Source: Galbula dea (taxonomy: Eukaryota > Chordata > Aves > Piciformes > Galbulidae). From it: 64,000 nt of DNA. Each line of letters starts with the position of its first letter. The first letter of the stretch is position 1. The notes under the pieces were generated by a model. That model saw only the letters and a program-made list of their open reading frames with translations. It was not told the origin of the DNA and did not search any database. Shown piece after piece: positions 50,819-61,400 of this stretch. Both the position numbers and the translations under genes were made by a program. Location of the stretch: contig VWZX01004666.1 of the NCBI GenBank assembly GCA_013399015.1, positions 5,796,979-5,860,978 on the forward strand, read 5' to 3'.

Positions 50819-51474
50819 NNNNNNNNNNNNNNNNNNNNNNNNNNNNNNNNNNNNNNNNNNNNNNNNNNNNNNNNNNNNNNNNNNNNNNNNNNNNNNNNNN
50901 NNNNNNNNNNNNNNNNNNNNNNNNNNNNNNNNNNNNNNNNNNNNNNNNNNNNNNNNNNNNNNNNNNNNNNNNNNNNNNNNNNNNNNNNNNNNNNNNNNNN
51001 NNNNNNNNNNNNNNNNNNNNNNNNNNNNNNNNNNNNNNNNNNNNNNNNNNNNNNNNNNNNNNNNNNNNNNNNNNNNNNNNNNNNNNNNNNNNNNNNNNNN
51101 NNNNNNNNNNNNNNNNNNNNNNNNNNNNNNNNNNNNNNNNNNNNNNNNNNNNNNNNNNNNNNNNNNNNNNNNNNNNNNNNNNNNNNNNNNNNNNNNNNNN
51201 NNNNNNNNNNNNNNNNNNNNNNNNNNNNNNNNNNNNNNNNNNNNNNNNNNNNNNNNNNNNNNNNNNNNNNNNNNNNNNNNNNNNNNNNNNNNNNNNNNNN
51301 NNNNNNNNNNNNNNNNNNNNNNNNNNNNNNNNNNNNNNNNNNNNNNNNNNNNNNNNNNNNNNNNNNNNNNNNNNNNNNNNNNNNNNNNNNNNNNNNNNNN
51401 NNNNNNNNNNNNNNNNNNNNNNNNNNNNNNNNNNNNNNNNNNNNNNNNNNNNNNNNNNNNNNNNNNNNNNNNNN
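50819..51474. other. Assembly gap of 656 N inside the CpG island
   Basis: An uninterrupted run of N flanked by very GC-rich sequence. Gaps at GC-rich first exons are common in bird assemblies. The long open frames spanning it exist only because N is translated as X. The true length may differ from 656. Confidence 0.98.
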
Positions 51475-51518
51475 TGGGGGGCGGCTCGCCGGGGCGGAGG
51501 AGGGCGCGGCCGCCGGCC

Positions 51519-51526
51519 GGGGCGGG
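51519..51526 (+). promoter_or_regulatory. GC box (Sp1/KLF-type)
   Basis: GGGGCGGG preceded by CGGCCGCCGGCC, to the right of the gap. A second, weaker GGGGCGG lies at 51491-51497. Confidence 0.55.
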
Positions 51527-52280
51527 CTTTCGTGCGGCGCCGCCGGAAGGAGCTGGGCTGGCAACCGAGGGGCCCGCGCCGAGCTGCCGGCTCGGGGGTG
51601 GCCGCCCGAGGGAGCGCGGGAGAGAGTCTGAGCCTCCCGATGCCTCTGAGTGGCGTCCCTTACCCCTGCCTGGTTCCTCCGCTCTCAGCTATGGGTCGCT
51701 GTTCTGGCTGGGTGTAGGTCAGATCGGAACTGGCCCGGAGGCCTCCGGTGAGAGGTGGAACCGCTAGGTGCAAGGATCGCCCGTCGGGAGGGAAACCGAA
51801 GCCCTCCTCACCCACCGGCGGGGTCTTGCTGTCCGTGGCAGCGGCGGGTGAGCGCCACGCTGAGACCTGTTGCGAGCGATGGTCGGTTTGACTGTTGAGT
51901 CGTCTGCAGGGAGTTGCTCCAGCCCGTCCGGTCAGCGAGCACACTGCTGCCCTAGCTCCTTAATTACTCCGATCCTTTCTTCTTCTTCTCCAGGGTCCCG
52001 GACTGAAAAACAGCAAATCTGTGGGATTTTCTGCGGTCTTTTTAGATGGTGGAAGGGTTAAGTTAGTCAGCTGCACCGATTGTGTTGGTGCTCTTTGGCT
52101 CTTTGCCCAACCCTTCCTAGGAGCTGGGGTTGCGTCAGCGCGGGCAACACGACGGTGCTCGGTGGTTTCGCCCTGCTGCCGTTCTCCTTTGCACGCTGTG
52201 ATGGGGTCTCTCTGGCAGTTCCCACGGCACGTTAATTTCTTTCCCCTTTGTGGTCTTCAGGATTTCTCCTCGTGCGTGGT

Positions 52281-55278
52281 AACTGTTTTCCTCTGAGGAT
52301 CTTTTGCCTTTGTCCTCTCATCTTTGTTCAGCGAGGGTGGTGGTAAGAGCCAAATACTTTACAGAGTTTCTTTATCTGCCCTAGTGTGGTTGCCTCTTGA
52401 GGAGCTGTGGCCCTTGCACTCCTGAATGTGATGCTCTGTCCCTCACACATCACTCACCTCTGCCCCAGACGGAGCATCTGAAGCCTGTCTCCCACCCCTG
52501 CAATATGGTGGGAAGCTCTGGCAGGGAAAGCCTTTGGTTCTGGGGACATTTTCCCAAATGTTGCTGCAGAACAGCCCTTCTGTGCATTACACAGCAAGGC
52601 CACGGAGCTTAGCATAAGTGGTGCTGGCCGAGTGCCACACAGCACTGCCACAGTGCCCATGGGCTCCACTCTCCATGTTAAAATCTGGATCTGCTTCAGG
52701 CTGCTCTGGAGCACAAGACCAGAGGGAAGCTGGGAGATCTTTACTCCAGAGCTGGGATTTACAGAGCCACTATGTTCCCTGCCATATTGACAAGTTTAAG
52801 GTGGGTCATGTCAACCTGGCCCCTGTTCATTTTATGTGACAGTAACAGGTTTTTGAGATTGGCTTGAAACTGGAAGATCTGTAGCTTAGTGCTGCTTTGC
52901 TAATCTTGTCAGATGCTTAAAAACTTCTGAGAAACTACAATGGGCCAATTGTGGGAAAGATTTTTATTATATTTTTAGACACCTAAAGGTGGGGGTTCCT
53001 AAACACCTTCACATATGTGGATTCATGTGACTGACACAGAGCTGCCTCATAAACTTCTGGTGCCCTGCAGCTTCTAGCCAAGGTAAATGATTGTCCCATG
53101 GGCATAAGCTGTTAATCATCTGAATCACGAAACAAAGAGTTTTCACATATAGCTACCACCCAAAACTGTGTATTTCCCTGTGGATGCCTTACCTTCATGA
53201 TGTGAACACTTGGAAAGCTATGAATAGTGTGAGCCCAGTAGGCACTGGTGCTTTGTGCTCCACTGAATGTGGGGCAGTTTGTCACCTCTTTACTTATGTG
53301 AAGACTTCGCAGTTGTGGGGCGCTGTTCCTCAAATCAAAGACATCCACTTGAACAGTTAGCTTCTCACAGAATACACTGGCACGTTGTCACCACAGCTGT
53401 GTTCTAGAAAGAGGTGTAAAAGTGTCTTAAAGCCCTGAGGTTCATCACCAGTTTATATAGAACACCTGGTTGTGTCATCTTGGTAGCTCTCGTAGCTCCA
53501 TCTCACCCAGCTGTTTCAATAGTTAAGATTTTTGGAAAGGGAAGTCTCAGTGTGCATTTGCAGCACCTGGCTTGGAGATTACTGCTCGTGGTAGCTCCTC
53601 CTTCCCTTTGATCGTGCTCTTCATAGCAAATGCATACACCCATTGTCTTGTCATATCTGCCACTTGATAGCCAGCTAGTGTACAGATACAGTGGAATCAG
53701 GTTTGGTTGCCTTTAATGTAATAAACTGGTATAAAATCAAAAGACTGTGATTCTGAACTTTTTTGAGGCTTGTCAGAACAGCTTCCCTTCTCATTTCAGA
53801 TGTTGCTAAACTTGCTAAATGCTCTGGATTGGATCTGTAAAGCTGCAGAGCCTGTCGGAAGCTCATCCTTTCTCCATTTTGGGGGTTTTTTTGAGGGAGT
53901 CATCTTGCTGATGACCTTCTCGTTTGATTTTGTAGTAATTGTCAGTTGCATTGTCAGGTCTCCTCTTCTGATTCCCAAGTACTTAGTGCAATGCTCAACT
54001 TGGTGCTCATGTAAGATAGTATATCTCCATCTGTAGATCTGCTTGACAGCACAGCTTGAGGGCCATATGGCCATGACTCTGACTGCCCACCCTTTTTCAA
54101 TATTACCCCCAAGACTTTTTCGTTTCCTTTGTAAGACAGGTTTATTAGAATACTCTGTTTTGCTCCATATAATAAGGAAAAAAACCGATCTCTGTGTTGC
54201 CCATTTCTGTTCTTTTCCAACTGAAGGATCTGCAGCCTTGGAGAGACAGCTCTGATGCTTCCTCATACATATCACCAAGTTGTCTGGACTGAGGAGATCT
54301 TTAAGCTGAGATTAACAACTTGTACTTAATTTTGGTTTACTACAGCTTGTACTTGATTGAAGAAATAAAAGTCAGTGTTGTAATAAAAGTGCAATCACCT
54401 TTCTGGAAAGTAGGTACAAGTGTCTTTCCCTTTCTGTATTGTTCATCTCAGCTGCCTGACCAGATATGGTCAGGATATGTGCTCTCTTACTGTGGCTTCA
54501 CAGAGTGCTTAGCACAGTGAGGTTCCTCGTTTTATTGATGCCTTAGACATCCTACAATGTACATAAACATAAGTAGTAATTCTCATAGTTCATTTACCTA
54601 CTTCTCATACTAAACAAGAAAGGTAAGTTCATTGGGGAGAAAAAACAACAAACAAACACACAAAAGCAACACATGACAATTTCCTCCTGATGTGTAAATA
54701 TGTTTTGGGCATTATCAAATGAGAAAAGTTTCTGCTCTTGACTGAATAAATTGTGATAGAGGAAGACCTTGGGAGTGCTAATCTGCTTCTGCTAAGGGCC
54801 AAAATCGAGTGCTGAGGCAGTTGACTCGTGGAAGACTCTTCCTGAAACAGTCACTTGTTTAGAAAAGCAGCCTCACAGATGAGTAATTATGCTTTGCAGC
54901 ATGGTCTCCATGTGTTCAAGTCCCAGAAATATCAGCTCACTGTCCTTTTCTAACCCTAAATGAATGGAAAAACGCAAATACATCGTGTACCTGTGCGTTA
55001 AAGCAAACTATACAAAACACAGTGAGCTTGCCTTTGGAGTGGTCTCTGCTCCCCTCCATGTTTCCTGCCAGAGTTTGCTTCTCCCGTGCTTGTTTTTGTT
55101 TTTGTCAGATCTCTGAGAAATCATATTTTTCTGGCTATCATTGCGATGACATCTGCACTCGGGCAGTCCAAGAGTTGCTCTGGTGGTCTTCAGCTCTGAT
55201 CTTTTATGGTTTGGCAGGCTGCAGGCTTCTAGGCTGCAAAATAAGGCTGTCAAAGAGATGGAGAGGAGCACTAATCAC
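52281..55278. other. Non-coding stretch right of the CpG island
   Basis: No known repeat recognised. At 53675-54278 the minus strand carries three partly overlapping open frames (160, 88 and 63 codons) discussed in findings. No recognised domain, so no gene is called. Confidence 0.5.
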
Positions 55279-55473
55279 GCTAGTATTTGAGCCCTTCCTA
55301 AGCTAATATATTTATCCTCACACGATTACTGTGAGGTAGGAAATTACTACTGTCCCCCTTTTAGAGATGGAAAACAGATGCACGCAAAAGCTAATTGACT
55401 TAGCTAATGTCACACAGGAGCCGGTGGCAGAGCAGTGAAATGAGATCAGCCTCTGGCCCTAGTGCCGTGTGCC
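55279..55473 (+). mobile_element. MIR-type ancient SINE
   Basis: A clear ordered match to the MIR consensus in plus orientation. TAATATATTTATCCTCAC then CTGTGAGGTAGG, TACTACTGTCCCCCTTTTAG, AGATGGAAAAC, GCTAATTGACTTAGC, AATGTCACACAGGAGC and CGGTGGCAGAGC correspond to the MIR blocks for TTTAATCCTCACAAC, CCTGTGAGGTAGG, ATTATTATCCCCATTTTACA, GATGAGGAAAC, GGTTAAGTAACTTGCC, AAGGTCACACAGCTAG and AGTGGCAGAGC. The less certain left part (from 55279) may be the tRNA-proximal or core region. MIR predates the amniote split, so this copy is very old and long inactive; birds retain few such copies. Confidence 0.85.
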
Positions 55474-58400
55474 GGAGGACAGGTCGGCTCAAAGCCTGGT
55501 CGGTGCCTATGGGCTTTTATAGCCCTGTGGAAATGCAAAGCATGAGCTTTCAGAGCTCAGCAACCCAGGGCAGAAAAATCAAAGCTTTCAGATCATGGCA
55601 ACCCAGGAAAGAAGGGATGGATTGGCACTCAGGTCCAAGTCAGGTAGCAGCAGCATTGCCAGCCCGGCCTAGGTTTGCAGAATGACTGGGCTTTTGGACT
55701 TGCTCTGGGGAAGAAGCTTTTTTTTTTCCCCTGACAACTGTTGAGAAGTGATTCCTGGTATTGGATCAAAGCTCTCAGTTGATTTCAGCCTTGTCAGAAA
55801 ATCCGTCTGGGGGCTGAGAGCTCCCCTCCTCACTTTCACACCACTCAACGCAGGAGCTTCTGGAAACAAATTTCAAACCAATCTTTTTTTTTCCATATTA
55901 ATTTTTAGTCCTCCCAACTTACATGTTCAGTTGTCAGAACATGTTGAAAGCATTTTAAAAGAAGCCGTGAAGAAGTTAAGAAAATACTGGAGAGTATATT
56001 CAGAGACTTTAAAAACTATTCTGTTTTGAAACTTTAGGTTGTGTTGTAAGTACAAAATAAAGAATGGCACTAGCACAGCTCATATGTACAGGTGTGGGTT
56101 TTAATTTAAGACTTGTCCTTATAAGCATTGAGCCAGGAAAGGGAGTGGCATTGCCTTATCCATGCAGCAAATTTATGGGCCTTGTTAGTGAGGTTAAACT
56201 TTTGTGCTGACTAAACTTTTCCACACCCTCTTCTGCAATAAAAATCCACCTCAAATTTTCAGCTCACAACCAAGTAGCAGATTAAGTAATGCCAAATGTT
56301 CATATTAAAGCAAGGCGAATATCCTGAAATACTCTTCCCTGGCACCAAAAATGATCCTGCCCAAACAGCTGCTCCTCCCTCAGAGAATTTCACCTCTTAC
56401 CAGCTTTTAATATTTTGTAGGGATTGCAAAGCTTCTGCTTTTCTTCGATGGTATCATCAACTTCAGCTCTGGTTGCAGAATGGATTCTGCCCTTGGTTCT
56501 GTGCTCAGCAGCACCCTCTGACAAACAGCCACCGATGATAAAAAGGTAATCCAGAGAGCACAGACAGCAAGGGTAACTGAGAGAAGGATCACTCTGACCA
56601 CAGCTATGCTGCAATAGATGGCAGGCAAACAGGACAAGTATATTTGGTTGCTGTTTATGTCCCCAAAAGAGATGACACAGTTGCTCTTTACCAAATTATC
56701 TTTTTAATGTAGAAAATCAGATCTGAATTTTTCAAGGTGCAATAAACCGGGAGTCCCATATTCTTACCTCAGTGTTTGAGAGCTGCAGTCCTGAAGAGAT
56801 AATGGGAATAAAGTAATGCCCCCCCATCAGATAATCTCAGCCTTTTGTGTGTGAACAGCATGAGTGGCCTCAGAAGGGTCTTGGGAGCCCTCGGAGGTAG
56901 CATGGTTTCTATAGCTCCACTGCACAGCTGAGGTCTGCAAAGAAATAAAGCAGAAGCATTTGAATACAATCGTCTTCTACAGTAAGGGCACAGAGGAGGT
57001 GTTTGGGGCTTGCCCAGCTATGTGTGTGAAAGCTGGGATCTCCTGCTTGATGTATTACAGGTGCCAAAGCTGGCCTGGAGTGCAACAGGCAGCTGTGAAC
57101 TTGGCAGAAGTGGAATTTCACAGCTGAATTGTAGTTGTTCCTCTTACTGCCAACAGTGAATTTTCTCAATGTGAAGCTCAGCATCTGAGCTCTGCACAAA
57201 GACCAGAGCGGTGACTGCTCCATGTGAACAGCATAGGAATGCCATGGTCCTGGGGAAGGTGGCAGCCATGTAAAGTGAGATTGTGGTGGGATAAACACTT
57301 GCAGTGGTGGTGGGTACCAGCATGGAGCAGTGGTCCTCCTCCAGTCCATGGGACTAATTCTCACAGTGCTCACACGACACAGTTCTCAACCAGGAAGAGG
57401 CCTGAATGAGGAATATATGATACTTAATCTCTTAATCTTGAACAAGATTTAAATGCTTCCAAAAATTTTGCTAACCCATTGTGGGACATGCATGTAATAG
57501 AGAAGTAAACTAACCCCTTAAAAAAAAAAAAAAAAGAACCTAGCAGGGACCAGCTGTCTTGACAGGTCATTTAAAACTGCTTTTATAAAAGCAGATTTGT
57601 ATTTTATAGCCTAATATTTTAGAGGCTGGTGTCTGGTTAAACTTCTTTCAGCCCCAGCACCTCTTGCTTTGAGCTCCAGCCTCAAATAAGTCACTGGTTG
57701 TCATGATTTACCGTGTATACTATGGGACAAGTGCAAGATTTTGACAAGAAAAGATATTTGTGTGTTATTTGAGGAGACATGGGGAAAGTCACTTAACTCA
57801 GTGTTTACATAGAATGGCTTTCTTGTTTCAGAGGTCACCTCTGTTGGAATAACAGGTGCAGGTTTCAGACATCAGCTGCAAGGGCTGTTTCGTTCTCTGA
57901 GGAGGTTATAGCTTTTCCTATTAGAGGTGGTTGGAATTTCAGGGAGTAAGTTTGTTTGCATTTAACTAACCTTTCCAATATGGTTCTACCAGAAAGGTGC
58001 AGCCCATCAGCACAACAATTGCTTTTGTGGTGATAATACCAGGGTCTTTCCTAAGCACTGTTCCCACCAAGGTGTTCAGAGCAACAGAAGTGGAAATCTG
58101 TTCCTGAAAAATGTGTCCCAACTTTGAGGGTGGCTGTCTGCAATTTTAACAAAGAGCAATAAAGTGAGTGAGGAACAGGCTATAGAGACATTTTTTAAAT
58201 TTGGGAGTAAAGGGTTTCTGCAGTGCTGTTCAATGTGTGGGAGTGTTGGCTCCAATAGTCTGCAAATATTACAGATAGTATTTGAGTTTGGTTTTTTAAA
58301 GCACCTTGAGACAGCATTTCTCCAAAACTGAAGGGTTAGGTGTATTCAGCAATGAAATGGGCTGGCTGGGCATTCCTGACTTTCTTTGAACTGAACCCTG

Positions 58401-61400
58401 TCCCCTGTGGAAAACTGCAAGGCTTCCTCCTCAGTTGTCCTTTAAACAAAGCCTTGCTCAGACTGCCTCCAAGTCAGACTTCAAAACAGAGGTATTGAGT
58501 TCACCCATGGTTTTATTTTTCTACCCTACATTCTCCCACCTACAAGTCTTTTTAACAGTTTAAGCACATCACTTGCCAAATTTCCTTTATATAGGTTCTT
58601 GGCCAGTTCTCATGGCTGTAGTATCTGAGCACCTTTCAGTCATGCATAAAGTGATGTGACTCATGTCAGGCTCAAGTAATTTATTCTCTCTCCTCATTCT
58701 CTCCCAAGAAGGAGGTCTGTGCAAGCTGTGCTGGAGTCTTTGTTTTGTTTGGGTAAAGTTTCAGTTTACGAGATTTTCCTGCAACTCAGAGGCTGGAGGT
58801 GTCACCCACAATCTTCATTCTTTCATCCCTTCAACGTGCTCTGGTGATATGTTGAAGATTTTTCATAATTTTTATGTTATCTCTGGGCTACATTCCTCTG
58901 ATACCAGGAATATTTGTTGTTTTCATAGTTGTTAATGAACAAAACCACCCAGCAGTATTCTGTCTTCTGGTTTTGGATGTAAGTCAGCCTTTAACTATTA
59001 GATTAGAGGTCAAGCTGAGAACACACTGAGAACAGAGCAGTGCATGTGTCCCATCATTTTTTACACCTTCTTCTGCATTAACCACTGCTGGTCTTTGCAG
59101 GACATGGGGCTACATGGCTGGCTGGGCTGGGCTGAAGAGTTCTGTGTTCCTTTTTCTCCAAAATCTTTGTGCATGCTGCTCAATGTACCCCAAAAACATT
59201 CCCAAACCCAGGAAAATTCTAGTTATTTTTTTTGTCTTCTACTTTTCATTCCATGGGATACTAGCAGGAAGCTAATGGTGGGGGGGGTTTCTCTCATTTC
59301 TACTTTGTGTTTTTAATTACAGCAAGAGATCCACTTCAGAAAAGACACTGAAGGAAAACAGTGTAATCATCAGATTTGTATTTAGTTTAAATGATGGACT
59401 CAGTTTCTGTTCTTTCTATCCTCCATCTGGTTCTGAGTGGAAAAGAAACAACTGAGTTCTGGAGGACAGGTATAATCACACAGGTAATTTTTTAAAAGCA
59501 AGTAAAGAACCCTAAGTTCTCAAACAATTCTTCTTGGTGATCAAGAAATAAAACTGCCACTCAAAATCGCAGTCTCATAAGATGCAAAATGATCTGTGAA
59601 AAGGTCATACAAATAAATTCCCTTAGGCGTTCCTGTGGCACATCATAGCATCATATACTGTCTTAGGAATTGATTCAGAGCAATCAAAACTGATAAAAAT
59701 GAAACTGCAAAGAAGGGGAGACAAGGCAGCTTCAGCTGCTGCAGTCATGTGTGGATTTGCTGCAGGCAGCTGAAGGAGGATGAACCTCTTCTTTTCAATG
59801 TCTTCCTCCCATCCACTGCTGCCTTTCCCAGCATCTGGGGCAGATCAGGCTGAGACAAGCCTTTCCCCATTTTCCTGATGAAGGTGATCTCCATGCATCA
59901 CCAGGCACACTCAGTATTTTAAGACCTGACCTTCACGTACAGTTGAATCCAGGAAAAGCTGGTGCTGCCACCAAAAGAAGCATCTACTTCATCTTACTCC
60001 TACCTGATACTACATTTTCCATTGTGTTAACAGAAACAGCTGAGTGTGCATCAATCAGGGGACAACTCTGGATTAAAATCAATCTGGCAAAAAAAAAAAA
60101 GGCAAATTTTAATCTGAATGCATTTTGCCTTGCAGCCTTGCCTATGATGGCACCAGCACAAGGTGAAGGTGTACAAGGGCATGGCTGAAGAGCCATGGCA
60201 GTGCAAAGGCAGGGCTTCTTTCCATGGCGAGGCTTCTTTACACTTTTACTGTTGGACAGCTGACATTTCTGCAGCAGTGGTAGTTTATGCTGGCCTAAAT
60301 TATATGTAAAATTACAACCTAATGTAAAGGGCATTGCTTTGTGCCTACTTTGAATTTAAAAGGTTTCCCTAGGTTAAAACATATATCAATACTTCCAGCT
60401 GTAGGACCAAAAGTGCTGCATGCTTTGGTTGCTACGTTCTGTGCTGGCTGGGTAGAGCAGCTGTAAATTCAGGTAGCTGCTTTGCATTACCGTTGGGGCA
60501 CAGCACAGCCAGCACTGGGGTGAATTGGGTATATACTTCATCTTTTTACACATTGCATCAGAGAGACAAAAGGAGAATGAACCTCAGTGCCAGAGAGCGA
60601 TTCATCTCCGCCCTCCAGTTTTCCCATCTATGAGCAGAGAGATAGCCCCTCACAGTAGCAACAACAACAATTCCCCCATCCCAACCCTGGCAACAAACAC
60701 TGTCTTCTGCTTCTGTTTCCTAGCTGAGTCTTTATCCCAATTCCCTAGCAGGACGGAGACCCAAGCCTTCCCTTCCACAGCAGACTGGAGGCACTAACAG
60801 GCAACAGGAGAAACAAGGGCGCTGCCTGAAGGCAGGCACAGAGGCTATAGTGGAAAGGGGACTACTACAGCACTAGGGAGAGCCTGAGCTGTAAGAAGAT
60901 CCCTTACCCAAACAACATGAACTGAAGATGGAGAAACCCCAGAAAAGTCCCTCTAGGTGGTTGCATTGTATCTCCATCTTGCTGCTCATAGCACCCCCCA
61001 TGCCACTACCCTCTCCTCCAGCCTTGTACTACAGCACGGAGCTTCTCTAAACCAATCTACTCTCTCCCAGCCATCCTCTATCCCACCTTCAAGCCTCCTC
61101 CAGCTTCTGGCAACACTGCCATGCCTTTGGCAGGCTCTGGCTTCAAGCAATCTATCACATCCCTTTAGAAACTGCTTAACTCTACTGCTGTTAAAAATGT
61201 GCATCTTAATTTCTAGTCTGAATTTGTCCATTTTCATCTCTATTAGCTTTTATTATGCTGCTCTAATCTGCTAGAGAACCCTTCACTATTGAAAGACTGG
61301 AGACAGGCAGAATCCTTGCAAGATGTGAGTTCTTGTTCCAGGAGCTGCCACATATGCTCCTTGCAGGAAACCTTTCATTTTTTAAAGTGCTCCTTCTATA

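Larger units (their letters stand above)
50340..52280. promoter_or_regulatory. CpG island, probable gene promoter
   Basis: GC content and CpG density rise sharply against an AT-rich background. CpG sites start to cluster near 50340 (CCGAACCGC, CACGAGG, CAGCGCGG), become very dense at 50540-51900, and fade by about 52280 (CTCGTGCGTGG). Sp1-type GC boxes are visible: CCCCGCCCC at 50642-50650, GGGGCGG at 51491-51497 and GGGGCGGG at 51519-51526. No TATA box is obvious. Donor-like sites face both ways: GGCGG|GTGAGC (plus, about 51847), TCCG|GTGAGA (plus, about 51748) and GGGTG|GTGAGA (minus, about 50738). This is what one expects of a TATA-less promoter with one or two first exons, but the gene and its direction cannot be assigned. 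Confidence 0.85.

Noticed and set aside
50569..51767. Open frames of 331-377 codons through the CpG island
   Set aside because: Most of their length is the N gap translated as X; they are artefacts.
56909..57373. 154-codon minus-strand frame
   Set aside because: No motif, no splice or promoter context, overlaps a possible MIR remnant; within chance expectation.
57775..57810. GGGGAAAGTCACTTAACTCA resembling a reverse-strand MIR/L2 word
   Set aside because: Only one word matches; the flanks do not continue the consensus.
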